Assembly: GCF_000230895.2 (NCBI RefSeq)
Contig: NC_016604.1
Coordinates: 806,001-870,000, forward strand
Direction: 5' to 3'
Source of the DNA: Mycolicibacterium rhodesiae NBB3
GTDB lineage: Bacteria; Actinomycetota; Actinomycetes; Mycobacteriales; Mycobacteriaceae
Length of the DNA stretch: 64,000 nt
The notes under the pieces were generated by a model. The model was not told where the DNA came from, made no database searches, and saw only the letters and a program-made list of their open reading frames with translations. Of this stretch, positions 27,637 through 35,797 are shown piece after piece. The first letter of the stretch is position 1. Every line of letters starts with the position of its first letter. A program made the translations under genes and the position numbers.

Positions 27637-28392
27637 TTAGGTTGCCGGCGAGGCGAATTCACTGATAGCGGCGACAAGCACGGGCCGGGCGTTCCGGTCG
27701 CTCATCAAGCGCCGGGCGATATCAGTCAGGTGCTCGCCGTTGGCGCGGGCGTAGGACCGCAACAGGGTGAAGGCGCGTTCGACGGACACGTCGAGGGTCT
27801 CTCTGAGCAGACCTTTGGCCTGCTCCACGATGACACGGCTGGCCAACGCCGAACGCAACTGAGGCATGACGGTCGCGGGAGTGTGCGCGTGCTCCTGCAG
27901 GATCGCCACGCACGCCACGTGCGCGAGTGTCTGTGCGACGAGACGGTCCGCCTCGCTGAGCTCGCCGGGATGCGCGCCGAACAGGCCCAGGGCGCCAAGC
28001 ACGATGCCCGCCGCCCGCATCGGGACGGCATGCACGGAGGAGAAGCCGGCATCGAGCGCGGCGGGCACGAATCGCGGCCACCGCTCGGCCGCGTCGTTCA
28101 GGTCGGCGATCGACACGGGATGGCCTGACGCGTAGCAGTCGACGCACGGTCCCTCGTCGGCCTGCAATTGGAAGAGCTCGAGCTCCCAGGCCGCTTCGGA
28201 GGTGGCGGCCAGCAGCCGCAGTTGGTTGAGCGGGTCGGCCAGAAGAAAGCCGGCGGCGGCGATGTCGAGCAGTTCTGCCGAGCGCTCGGTGAGTTCGGTG
28301 AGCAGTTCGACGATGTCGAAATCGTCAAGCAGTGTGTCGACGAGTGAAACGACCGCGTGCAGGACGCGGGTTTCACGTTCGGTATCAGTCAT
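27637..28392 (-). CDS. GAF-ANTAR regulator (second of three)
   Basis: This 251-aa protein has a GAF domain (about residues 15-170, with ADEGPCVDCYASGHPVSIAD) and a C-terminal ANTAR domain (about 180-236, ASRVIVEQAKGLLRETLDVS). It should control transcription termination by binding nascent RNA. The conserved DEGPCVDC segment is shared with the convergent gene at 26835 and, as GEGPCLDS, with the one at 28421. ATG 28392 starts 28 bp after the upstream GAF-ANTAR stop, so the two form an operon, probably with the desaturase gene in front. Confidence 0.87.
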   Translation of the reverse strand: MTDTERETRVLHAVVSLVDTLLDDFDIVELLTELTERSAELLDIAAAGFLLADPLNQLRLLAATSEAAWELELFQLQADEGPCVDCYASGHPVSIADLNDAAERWPRFVPAALDAGFSSVHAVPMRAAGIVLGALGLFGAHPGELSEADRLVAQTLAHVACVAILQEHAHTPATVMPQLRSALASRVIVEQAKGLLRETLDVSVERAFTLLRSYARANGEHLTDIARRLMSDRNARPVLVAAISEFASPAT

Positions 28393-28420
28393 GTCAGTAT
28401 TCGTCCCGTGGGTGGCTGTT

Positions 28421-29128
28421 TCAATCGGCCTCGAGCCGCAGGCGGCGCTCGAGGATGTCACGCGCTACGTCGGTGGCACTACGGCCAGTGGAGTAGGCGT
28501 GTGCGCGCAGGCGAACCAGGGCCTCGGCGGGCTCGATCCCGAGCTGCGCGACGATCATGCCGGTGGCCTGACTGACCTCCGCGCGGTACAGCGAATTCAA
28601 TTCGGCCCATGCGCTGCTGTCGGGGTCGGCGGCGGCAGCATTGAGATCACTGCTCAGAATATCGAGCAGCGGGATCCCGGCCAGCTCCGCGGCGACCACC
28701 GCACCGCGAAACTGATCTTGTTTCAGGCGGCCGGGCTCGGCGCGGAAGAGGTCAAGGGCGCCGACATACTCGCCTGCGACGACGACGGGCATCGCGAAGA
28801 CGCCACGGATCTGAAGGTCCAGCATCGCCGGACCGTAGAGGGGCCAGCGCGCATCGTCAGCATCGGCGAGATCAATGACCAGGACGGGTGCCCGCCGGGA
28901 TACCGAGTCGAGGCATGGGCCTTCGCCGAGAAGGAACTGCAGTTCGTCGTACGTACGCGCGGACTCGCCGCTGGATCCGAGGGTTCCACTGCTGGCGCCG
29001 TCGAATACCAACGAGATCGCTGCTGCATCGACGTCGAAGAGCATTACGCACGCCTCACACAGGCGGTCGGCGGCATCCACCCCTCGCCGACCGTCGACGG
29101 CAGCGAACAGCTGATCGTGGGTAGCCAC
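28421..29128 (-). CDS. GAF-ANTAR regulator (third of three)
   Basis: This 235-aa protein has a GAF domain (about residues 10-155, with LGEGPCLDSVSRRAPVLVID) and an ANTAR domain (about 170-228, LYRAEVSQATGMIVAQLGIE). Here the second Cys of the PCxxC pattern in the sister proteins is Ser, so any Cys-based sensing may be lost. It starts at ATG 29128, 58 bp after the desaturase stop, in the same direction. It is probably part of a desaturase-ANTAR-ANTAR transcript under the sigma-F-like promoter at 30454. Confidence 0.86.
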   Translation of the reverse strand: MATHDQLFAAVDGRRGVDAADRLCEACVMLFDVDAAAISLVFDGASSGTLGSSGESARTYDELQFLLGEGPCLDSVSRRAPVLVIDLADADDARWPLYGPAMLDLQIRGVFAMPVVVAGEYVGALDLFRAEPGRLKQDQFRGAVVAAELAGIPLLDILSSDLNAAAADPDSSAWAELNSLYRAEVSQATGMIVAQLGIEPAEALVRLRAHAYSTGRSATDVARDILERRLRLEAD

Positions 29129-29186
29129 ATCTAACCGAACGAGGGCCGCGCATCAGCGCCGCCCGGGAATCGTGGAACGGCGCTCA

Positions 29187-30338
29187 TCACCTCAGTGTCC
29201 TCTCTCGGGGGTGGTTTGGCGGCAATAGGGTCATCTCGGCAAGCGTGTCGCCCGAGGCTGGCCGTAGAAATCGATCGGGCAGCGCCAGCGTGTGAATGGT
29301 CCGAAGCACCTGAAGATATTGGCGCACAAGCGAACCAGTGGTATACGGCACGTCATACTTGTCGCAGAGCGCCCGGACGCGCTCGGCGATCTGCGGGAGG
29401 CGGTTACTCGGCAGGTCGGGAAACAGGTGGTGCTCGATCTGGTAGCAGAGGTTGCCGCTCGCGAAGGCGAGCAGCGGACCGGCCCGGAAGTTTGCGGCAC
29501 CGAGCATCTGCCGCAGGTACCACTCGCCTTTGGTTTCCCGATCCAGTACGTCGGCGGAGAATTTCTCCGCGCCGTCGGGGAAGTGGCCGCAGAAGATCAC
29601 CACGTATGCCCAGAGGTTGCGCAGTAGGTTGGCCGCCGTGTTGGCGGCCAGGGTTCTGCGCCAGCGGGATCGGCTCAACGCCGGGAAGAATACGTAGTCC
29701 TTGAGTGATTGCCGGGCGACCTTTCGTCTGAACGCGTCTCTCGCGTCAGCGATCGCAGCCCGGTCGGGTGCCAGCCGATCATGCTCTGAATGAGCACCGT
29801 GCAGGCCGATTCCCCACTCGAAGATGCTGGCCAACAACAGATTACGAAGCGGCTGAAGCAGATGTTCGGGCTTCCAGGCTTGGTCGCGGGTCATGCGCAT
29901 AACGCCGAAGCCGAGATCGTCGTCCACGCCGACGATGTTGCTGAACACGTGGTGGCGGTAGTTGTGCGAATACCGCCACTGCGACGAGAGGCCGACCATG
30001 TCCCACTCCCACGTGCTCGAGTGGATCTCTGGATCATTCATCCAGTCCCACTGGCCGTGGCCGACGTTGTGGCCGATCTCCATGTTCTCGACGCTCTTCG
30101 CGAAGGCCAGCGCGGCGGTTCCGAGCAGCCAGCCGACCCTCGACCGCGTGTAAGCGATGATCAGACGGGCGCCGACGTCCAATGTCCGTTGGAACTTGAT
30201 CGTGCGCCGAATGTATGCGGCGTCGCGTTCGCCGAGGGACTCCTCGATGTCGCTACGGACGGCGTCGAGCTCACGACCGAGCGCTTCGACATCCGCGTCG
30301 CTGAGATGCGCATACGCGGCAGCATCGGCAATTGCCAT
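29187..30338 (-). CDS. DesA3-like acyl-CoA desaturase (FADS family)
   Basis: This 383-aa membrane di-iron desaturase carries three His boxes: HNVGHGQWDW, SHNYRHHVFSN and YQIEHHLFPDLPSNR. Long stretches (MEIGHNVGHGQWDWMNDPEI and the CGHFPDGAEKFSADV region) closely match M. tuberculosis DesA3, the stearoyl-CoA delta-9 desaturase. It introduces a double bond into long-chain acyl-CoA using a reductase partner such as Rv3230c. It may be a paralogue and not DesA3 itself, so no symbol is given. ATG 30338 is chosen. A sigma-F-like promoter lies about 115 bp upstream, and two GAF-ANTAR genes follow. Confidence 0.92.
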   Translation of the reverse strand: MAIADAAAYAHLSDADVEALGRELDAVRSDIEESLGERDAAYIRRTIKFQRTLDVGARLIIAYTRSRVGWLLGTAALAFAKSVENMEIGHNVGHGQWDWMNDPEIHSSTWEWDMVGLSSQWRYSHNYRHHVFSNIVGVDDDLGFGVMRMTRDQAWKPEHLLQPLRNLLLASIFEWGIGLHGAHSEHDRLAPDRAAIADARDAFRRKVARQSLKDYVFFPALSRSRWRRTLAANTAANLLRNLWAYVVIFCGHFPDGAEKFSADVLDRETKGEWYLRQMLGAANFRAGPLLAFASGNLCYQIEHHLFPDLPSNRLPQIAERVRALCDKYDVPYTTGSLVRQYLQVLRTIHTLALPDRFLRPASGDTLAEMTLLPPNHPRERTLR

Positions 30339-30453
30339 CAAATTGCATCCGTTTAGCCGGTGGTGAACTGAAACTGGGCTCCTGAGCGAACCACGCGTGA
30401 GCTGACGGGCACCTGCGTCCAAAGACGGCGTTGCGCGTCGGCGTGATTTCAGG

Positions 30454-30478
30454 CTACCCGTGGATACCCTGATCAAAC
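30454..30478 (-). promoter_or_regulatory. Sigma-F-like promoter for the desaturase operon
   Basis: On the minus strand GTTT (30478-30475) is followed after exactly 15 nt by GGGTAG (30459-30454). The reported mycobacterial sigma-F consensus is GTTT-N15-17-GGGTAT/C. Predicted transcription would start near 30447 and leave a leader of about 110 nt. Confidence 0.6.
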
Positions 30479-30568
30479 GTCCGTGTCGCCGCCCTGGTCG
30501 ATGCCGTACCCGTGGCGTATGGTCGAGGTATCGGGACCATCCAGGACCCCAATCTCAAGGGGCCGGCC

Positions 30569-30706
30569 ATGTCCGATAAATCTCCGCGGCAATCCATGAC
30601 CAAGAAATCAGGCAAATCCTTGAAGGAGAAACGCGCCGCCAAGCACGCCAAGTCGGCCGCCAAGGCGTCGTCGGCGGACGCACTCTTCAATGACAAGAAA
30701 CGATAA
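30569..30706 (+). CDS. Small Lys-rich protein (45 aa)
   Basis: This 45-aa protein is very basic and Ala/Lys/Ser-rich (SMTKKSGKSLKEKRAAKHAK), with no membrane segment. ATG 30569 follows AAGGGGCC. Similar short Lys-rich proteins occur in many mycobacteria; the function is unknown, and nucleic-acid binding is a guess from charge. Its end overlaps the AlaDH/PNT-like gene by 17 nt. A TATGGT box (30518-30523) lies upstream. It is divergent from the desaturase. Confidence 0.65.
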   Translation: MSDKSPRQSMTKKSGKSLKEKRAAKHAKSAAKASSADALFNDKKR

Positions 30707-31856
30707 GGCGCAACAGCTTTCACTCGGAGTCCTGGCTCGATCGCGCAAGCCGGATGAACGCCGGTTGCCGATTCATCCTGCACATTTCGACCGCATTGAT
30801 CGTCAGACCCGACAACGCATTTTTCTCGAGCGCGGCTACGGTTCGGATTTCGGCGCCACCGACGACGCGCTGTCCGAACTCGTCGGCGGCATGGCCACTC
30901 GTGAGCAGCTGATCGCCGAGTGCGATGTCATCCTGTTGCCGAAGGTTCAATCGGAGGACTTGGCCGAGCTGAGGACGGGTCAAATCGTGTGGGGCTGGCC
31001 GCACTGCGTCCAGGACTTTGCGCTCACCCAGATCGCCATCGATTCGCGATTGACGCTGATCGCCTTCGAGGCGATGAATCACTGGCAGTCCGACGGTGGA
31101 TTCGGACTGCACGTCTTTCACAAGAACAACGAGCTGGCCGGCTACTGCTCGGTCCTGCACGCAATGCAGTCCATCGGTGTCACCGGAATCTACGGCCGTC
31201 GGATGCGCGCTACCGTGATCGGCTTCGGCGCGACCGCTCGCGGCGCCGTGACTGCCCTGAACGCGCAAGGCGTCGACGACGTGCGCGTGCTGACCAATCG
31301 GGATGTCGCTGCCGTCGCATCGCCGATCCATTCCACGCAGATCATCCAGATGGGGCCCGATCCGGACACCCCCGACCGGATCACTGCGGACACCCCGGAC
31401 GGGTTCGTCCCGGTGGCGCAACTGCTCGCGGACAACGACATCGTCGTCAACTGCGTGCTCCAGGATCCCAATGAACCCCTCGTCTTTGTCTACGAGAAAG
31501 ACTTGGAGTCCTTCGTTGCGGGCAGTCTGATCGTCGACGTCTCGTGTGACGTCGGCATGGGCTTCAGCTGGGCCCAGCCGACGTCATTCACGCAGCCGAT
31601 CGTCGAGTTGTCCAACGGGATCCACTATTACGCGGTCGACCACAGCCCGTCCTATCTATGGAACTCGGCGACCTGGGAGATCAGCGAAGCCTTGTTGCCT
31701 CACGTCGAAACGCTCCTGGACGGCCCGGCGAGATGGGATGAGACTCCGACGATCGCCCGGGCAATCGAGGTCCGCGACGGCGTCGTGCTCAATCCGGCAA
31801 TCCTGTCGTTTCAGCACCGCGAAGACGCTTATCCGCACGCGGCGTCTCAGCGATGA
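30690..31856 (+). CDS. AlaDH/PNT-family dehydrogenase, N5-(carboxyethyl)ornithine synthase-like
   Basis: This 388-aa protein has an N-terminal AlaDH/PNT domain (SRKPDERRLPIHPAHFDRID, where Arg/Lys/His bind substrate) and a Rossmann domain (RRMRATVIGFGATARGAVTA, then ADNDIVVNCVLQDP). The spacing and the late VDVSCDVGMGFSWAQPTSF resemble N5-(carboxyethyl)ornithine synthase, which reductively joins pyruvate to ornithine with NADPH. A true alanine dehydrogenase is less likely. ATG 30690 lies inside the preceding small gene. The last 68 bp overlap the convergent glycosyltransferase gene, an unusually long antisense overlap. Confidence 0.75.
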   Translation: MTRNDKAQQLSLGVLARSRKPDERRLPIHPAHFDRIDRQTRQRIFLERGYGSDFGATDDALSELVGGMATREQLIAECDVILLPKVQSEDLAELRTGQIVWGWPHCVQDFALTQIAIDSRLTLIAFEAMNHWQSDGGFGLHVFHKNNELAGYCSVLHAMQSIGVTGIYGRRMRATVIGFGATARGAVTALNAQGVDDVRVLTNRDVAAVASPIHSTQIIQMGPDPDTPDRITADTPDGFVPVAQLLADNDIVVNCVLQDPNEPLVFVYEKDLESFVAGSLIVDVSCDVGMGFSWAQPTSFTQPIVELSNGIHYYAVDHSPSYLWNSATWEISEALLPHVETLLDGPARWDETPTIARAIEVRDGVVLNPAILSFQHREDAYPHAASQR

Positions 31857-32853
31857 GACGCTGGGCCAACGCTCGATAGGCAGCTGCCACCACCGGCCAC
31901 CCCACCTCCGCCGCGCGGCCCCGGACCTCGGCAGCCATGGACCCGGCAAGCCGCGGTTGGGTGAGGATCTGTCGCAGCGCCGCCGCGAGCGCGGTGGGAT
32001 CGTCGTGAGCGACGACCAGGCCCGCTCCGGTGCCAAGCAGCTCGACAGCATGCGGAAATGCAGTCGCCACAATAGGTCTGCCGTTCGCGAACGCATCGAC
32101 CAGCACGCCGGAGCTCACCTGCTCGGCCGAGTCGAAGGGCAGTACGATCACCGAGGCCTGCTGGATCAGTTCGCACAGCGCTGAACTGACGAAGTAGCGT
32201 GAGTCGAAGGACACCGAATCGGCCACACCGGCGTTCCGTGCCTGGTCGATCCGTCCGTTGCGATACGCGTCGGCTTCGGTGACCGAGATCCTGGGGTCCA
32301 TCGGACCGGCGACAACGTAGCGGGGTCGGCCCGGGACATCTCTGAGCAACGTCATCGCCTCGATGACCCGTTCGATACCCTTGCCCGGCCGTAGCAGGCC
32401 GAACGTCAGAATGACGGGCCTGCTCGGACGCTTCACCTGCGGAATCATCGGCAGTGTCGCACCGTGCGGGATCGTGGTGACCTTCCGACGGTCCACGGCG
32501 TAGGTGAGATAGAGGCGCCGGCGGGCGGCCTCGGACATCACCACGACCTGGTCCGCGGCGGCCGCGATCCCTTCGAGCGACGAACGCTGTTGCGAGGTAG
32601 GGTCTTTCGGAATGATATGAACGACGACGATTACCGGGACTCGCAATCCCTCGCCCATATCGGTCACGTCCTCGCCGGTCGTGCCGTCGTGGTGCTGCAT
32701 GATCACGACATCGAGGTCGCCGTAGGGGGGCGGTCCGTCGCCCACCCGCCTGACGCAGGACCCTCCGCCGCTCAGTGCGCCCTCGAGGCCTGCGGTGAAC
32801 CTGGCAAGTCCGCACGGTGAAGACGTACGGGTGCCGACGATGCCGAAGCGCAC
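31789..32853 (-). CDS. GT4-type glycosyltransferase with shortened N-terminal domain (copy 1)
   Basis: This 354-aa GT-B enzyme has the GT4 donor-site half intact: HGATLPMIPQ, LTFGLLRPGKGIERVIEAM, SASVIVLPF-like VIVLPFDSAEQVSSGVLVDA and RPIVATAFPHAVELLG. It is paralogous to the gene at 38298-39491 over its whole length, except that about 30 residues between the N-terminal ARFTAGLEGAL and VVIMQHHDG are missing. That removes part of the acceptor-side Rossmann fold. It may have changed acceptor or be losing function. GTG 32853 is chosen for the MRFGIVGTR-type N-terminus and AAAGGA upstream. It overlaps the AlaDH/PNT-like gene by 68 bp, convergently. Confidence 0.82.
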   Translation of the reverse strand: MRFGIVGTRTSSPCGLARFTAGLEGALSGGGSCVRRVGDGPPPYGDLDVVIMQHHDGTTGEDVTDMGEGLRVPVIVVVHIIPKDPTSQQRSSLEGIAAAADQVVVMSEAARRRLYLTYAVDRRKVTTIPHGATLPMIPQVKRPSRPVILTFGLLRPGKGIERVIEAMTLLRDVPGRPRYVVAGPMDPRISVTEADAYRNGRIDQARNAGVADSVSFDSRYFVSSALCELIQQASVIVLPFDSAEQVSSGVLVDAFANGRPIVATAFPHAVELLGTGAGLVVAHDDPTALAAALRQILTQPRLAGSMAAEVRGRAAEVGWPVVAAAYRALAQRLIAETPRADKRLRGAETTGLPD

Positions 32854-32960
32854 AGCGCGCGGGATCCTTTGCGGCCGAGAGTAAGCGGGGATCGGCTCAT
32901 CGATCGGCAAAGGGTTCAAGGGTAGTCCAGACTCGCGGTCAGTTCCGGCGTATCCGGCGT

Positions 32961-33051
32961 GAGCGGTTGCTCGGCGGATCAGCGGAGATCGGCTGAAACA
33001 TCCCGGACTGGCTGGGCTCCCAACGACTCGACAGTACACCCGACCAGGCGG
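32961..33051 (-). promoter_or_regulatory. Upstream block shared with the second glycosyltransferase (copy 1)
   Basis: This block is about 70% identical to 39533-39626, and each lies upstream of its glycosyltransferase (108 and 42 bp before the start). Both contain GAGCGGTTGCTC, which can fold into a short hairpin, and a near-identical TCCCAACG element. A shared control region or a leader from the duplication that made both genes would explain it. Confidence 0.6.
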
Positions 33052-33133
33052 CATGTTTAAGCCGCGCCGCCAACAGGAAACCCACAGCGACGAGTGTGGT
33101 GTAGAACACAGCCGCCAGGGACGGAGCGCACCC

Positions 33134-34738
33134 ATGAGCACGGAAAGCCCGGCTAAGCCGACCGACGTCGACAAAGCACTCCTGGGGAGCGCGACGTATC
33201 GCAGCCTCGGCGAGCAGAAACTCTCTCCCAAAGAGGAGCGGTTCGAGAAAGGTCGACGCACAGTCGGCCTTTTCCTCGCTCCGCTGCTGACCGTCGCCTT
33301 CCTCGTCCTGCCGATCGACATCCCCCGCGAGCAGCAGGTGCTCGCCGCGGTCTTGCTCGGCGTGATCGCACTGTGGATCAGTGAGGCGATACCGATCCCT
33401 GTCGGCGGCCTGCTCGGCGTGGCCGTCGCGGTCTTTCTAGGGGTCGCACCGGTCGACGACGTCCTCGGTCCGTTCGGCTCGTCGACGATCTTCACGTTCA
33501 TCGGCGCGTTCATCCTCGCCCAGGCCATGCTCAAACACGGACTGGCGCGGCGGTTCGCGTTCCGCATCCTGTCGCTTCCCGGCGTCGGCCGCTCCACCAC
33601 CGGCGTGATCCTCGCGTTCGGCGCGATCACGTGCATGCTGTCGGCGTTCGTGTCCAACACCGCCACCGTCGCGATGCTGCTGCCGACCGCGATCGGCATC
33701 CTCGCCGTCATCGCGAAGCTGATGCAGAAGCAGGGTGACGTCGAACCCGACTTCGATCCGCAGCGGCTGCGGGTCGGTGCGGCGATCATGCTGATGCTGG
33801 CCTACGGCGCGAGTGTCGGCGGCCTGCTGACGCCAGTGGGCAGTCCGCCCAACCTGATTGGGCGTGGGCTCATCGAGGAGGCCACCGGCGAACGGATCAG
33901 CTTCGCGCAGTGGATGGCGATGGCCGTCCCGATCTGCCTGCTGATGTTCGTGCTGCTGGCGTTCACTCTGCTTCGCCTGAACAAACCGGAGATCAAGCGC
34001 ATCGATGGTGTGGCCCAGTACGTCGCCGAGGAGCGCGAGCGGCTGGGCTCGCTGTCGAGGGCCGAGAAGAACACGCTCATCGCGTTCGGCATCACGGTGA
34101 CGCTGTGGATCCTGCCCGGCATCGTCGCGCTCGTCTCGGGCACCGACTCCAGTGCGTACGAGTTCGTCAGCGACCGTCTCGACGAGGGCGTGGTCGCGGT
34201 CTTCGGGGCGGCGCTGCTGTTCCTGCTCCCGACCGACTGGAAGGAGCGCGAGTTCACGCTGCGCTGGAGTGACGCCGCCGAAATCGACTGGGGCACCATC
34301 ATTCTCTTCGGCTGCGGGATCATATTCGGTTCACTGATTTCCGAAACGGGCCTCGCTGAGACCATCGGCACCTCGATCAACGACGCGCTCGGCCTGTCGA
34401 GCATCGTGCCGATCACGATCTTCGCGGTGATTCTGGCGATCGTCGTGTCGGAGACGACGAGTAACACGGCGTCCGCGGCGGTGGTGGTGCCGATCATCAT
34501 TCCGGTCGCGATGGCCGCGGGCATCAATCCGTTCGTGCCTGCGCTGGCGGCGACGTTCGCGGCGTCCTTCGGCTTCATGTTGCCGGTCTCGACGCCGCAG
34601 AACGCGATCGTCTACGGTTCCGGCGTCGTGAAGATCACGACGATGATTCGGTCCGGAATCACGTTCGACATTGCAGGCGCGATCCTGATCATCATCCTGT
34701 TGCCATTGATGGTGAGCCTGCTCGGGTTGGGCGGATGA
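33134..34738 (+). CDS. DASS/SLC13-family anion:sodium symporter
   Basis: This 534-aa protein has about 11-12 hydrophobic helices and both copies of the SNT signature of the divalent anion:Na+ symporters (FVSNTATVAMLLPTA and SETTSNTASAAVVVPI). The paired hairpin motifs TPVGSPPNLIGRG and LPVSTPQNAIVYGSG are also present. Family members import C4-dicarboxylates, tartrate, citrate or sulfate with Na+. The gene is coupled by a 4-nt overlap to a tartrate/D-malate dehydrogenase, so a C4 hydroxydicarboxylate is the likely cargo. ATG 33134 follows GGACGGAG. The preceding 280 bp are shared with the divergent glycosyltransferase. Confidence 0.93.
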   Translation: MSTESPAKPTDVDKALLGSATYRSLGEQKLSPKEERFEKGRRTVGLFLAPLLTVAFLVLPIDIPREQQVLAAVLLGVIALWISEAIPIPVGGLLGVAVAVFLGVAPVDDVLGPFGSSTIFTFIGAFILAQAMLKHGLARRFAFRILSLPGVGRSTTGVILAFGAITCMLSAFVSNTATVAMLLPTAIGILAVIAKLMQKQGDVEPDFDPQRLRVGAAIMLMLAYGASVGGLLTPVGSPPNLIGRGLIEEATGERISFAQWMAMAVPICLLMFVLLAFTLLRLNKPEIKRIDGVAQYVAEERERLGSLSRAEKNTLIAFGITVTLWILPGIVALVSGTDSSAYEFVSDRLDEGVVAVFGAALLFLLPTDWKEREFTLRWSDAAEIDWGTIILFGCGIIFGSLISETGLAETIGTSINDALGLSSIVPITIFAVILAIVVSETTSNTASAAVVVPIIIPVAMAAGINPFVPALAATFAASFGFMLPVSTPQNAIVYGSGVVKITTMIRSGITFDIAGAILIIILLPLMVSLLGLGG

Positions 34739-35796
34739 CTGGGCCGGCAATTCAGTCCGTCGCGGTGATTCCGGGCGACGGGATCGGCCCGGAGGTCATC
34801 GAATCCGCACGGGCGGTGCTCGACACCATCGCTGCCAAGCACGGAATCGAGTTGTCCTACACGGACTTCGACTGGTCGTGTGAGCGATACACGCGCGACG
34901 GCGCGATGATGCCCGCGGACGGCATCGAGCGGCTTCGCGATTTCGATGCGATCCTGTTGGGTGCGGTCGGCTGGCCGGGAGTGCCCGACCACGTCTCGCT
35001 GTGGGGTCTGCTGATCCCGATCCGGCGGGCCTTCCGTCAGTACGTCAACCTGCGTCCGATCAAGGTGTTCGACGGTGTCGAGAGCCCACTGCGGGCGCCG
35101 GGCGAGGTCGACTTCGTGGTGGTGCGTGAGAATGTCGAGGGTGAGTACAGCGAGATCGGCGGACGACTCAATCGCGGGTTCCCCGACGAGATGGCCGTCC
35201 AGGAGTCGGTTTTCACCCGGGTCGGGGTGAGCCGCATCGCGGACTACGCCTTCGAGCTGGCGCGGTCGCGGCGTGGGTACGTCACGTCGGCGACGAAGTC
35301 GAACGGCATCGTGCACACGCTGCCGTTCTGGGACGAGGTCGTCGCGGAGCGGGCCGCCCTGTTCCCGGACGTGCTGACGGACAGCGAGCACATCGACGCG
35401 CTGGCGGCGAAATTCGTACTCCAGCCGCACCGCTTCGACGTCGTGGTGGGGTCAAATCTGTTCGGCGACATCCTCTCTGACCTCGCCGCAGCCGTCGCGG
35501 GGTCGATCGGGATCGCGCCGTCGGGCAACCTGGACCCGACGAAGGAGTATCCGTCGATGTTCGAGCCGGTGCACGGTTCGGCTCCCGACATCGCGGGACG
35601 CGGGATCGCCAATCCGATCGGCGCGGTGTGGTCGGCGGCGCTGATGCTCGAGCACCTGGGTCACGCCGCCGCGGCGGGTGAGGTGTTGGCGGCGATGGAG
35701 GCCACACTGGCGAAGCCGGAAACCCGCACCGGGGATCTCGGCGGGACTGCGTCGACGGTCGAGGTCACGGAAGCGCTCGTCGAGCAATTGCGGTGA
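34735..35796 (+). CDS. Tartrate/D-malate dehydrogenase (IPMDH/ICDH family)
   Basis: This 353-aa decarboxylating dehydrogenase shows VIPGDGIGPEVIES, VRENVEGEYSEIGG, TSATKSNGIVH (Lys of the active site), VGSNLFGDILSD and FEPVHGSAPDIAGRG. The pattern matches tartrate dehydrogenase/decarboxylase and D-malate dehydrogenase more than leucine-pathway 3-isopropylmalate dehydrogenase, and no leuB neighbour is present. It oxidises tartrate or D-malate with NAD+ and a divalent metal, yielding oxaloglycolate or pyruvate. ATG 34735 overlaps the transporter stop (ATGA), so uptake and oxidation are coordinated. Confidence 0.88.
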   Translation: MTGPAIQSVAVIPGDGIGPEVIESARAVLDTIAAKHGIELSYTDFDWSCERYTRDGAMMPADGIERLRDFDAILLGAVGWPGVPDHVSLWGLLIPIRRAFRQYVNLRPIKVFDGVESPLRAPGEVDFVVVRENVEGEYSEIGGRLNRGFPDEMAVQESVFTRVGVSRIADYAFELARSRRGYVTSATKSNGIVHTLPFWDEVVAERAALFPDVLTDSEHIDALAAKFVLQPHRFDVVVGSNLFGDILSDLAAAVAGSIGIAPSGNLDPTKEYPSMFEPVHGSAPDIAGRGIANPIGAVWSAALMLEHLGHAAAAGEVLAAMEATLAKPETRTGDLGGTASTVEVTEALVEQLR

Positions 35797-35797
35797 G

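Noticed and set aside
32854..33789. Upstream extension of the first glycosyltransferase frame
   Set aside because: It runs antisense through the transporter gene and has no protein-like pattern. GTG 32853 gives the normal glycosyltransferase N-terminus.
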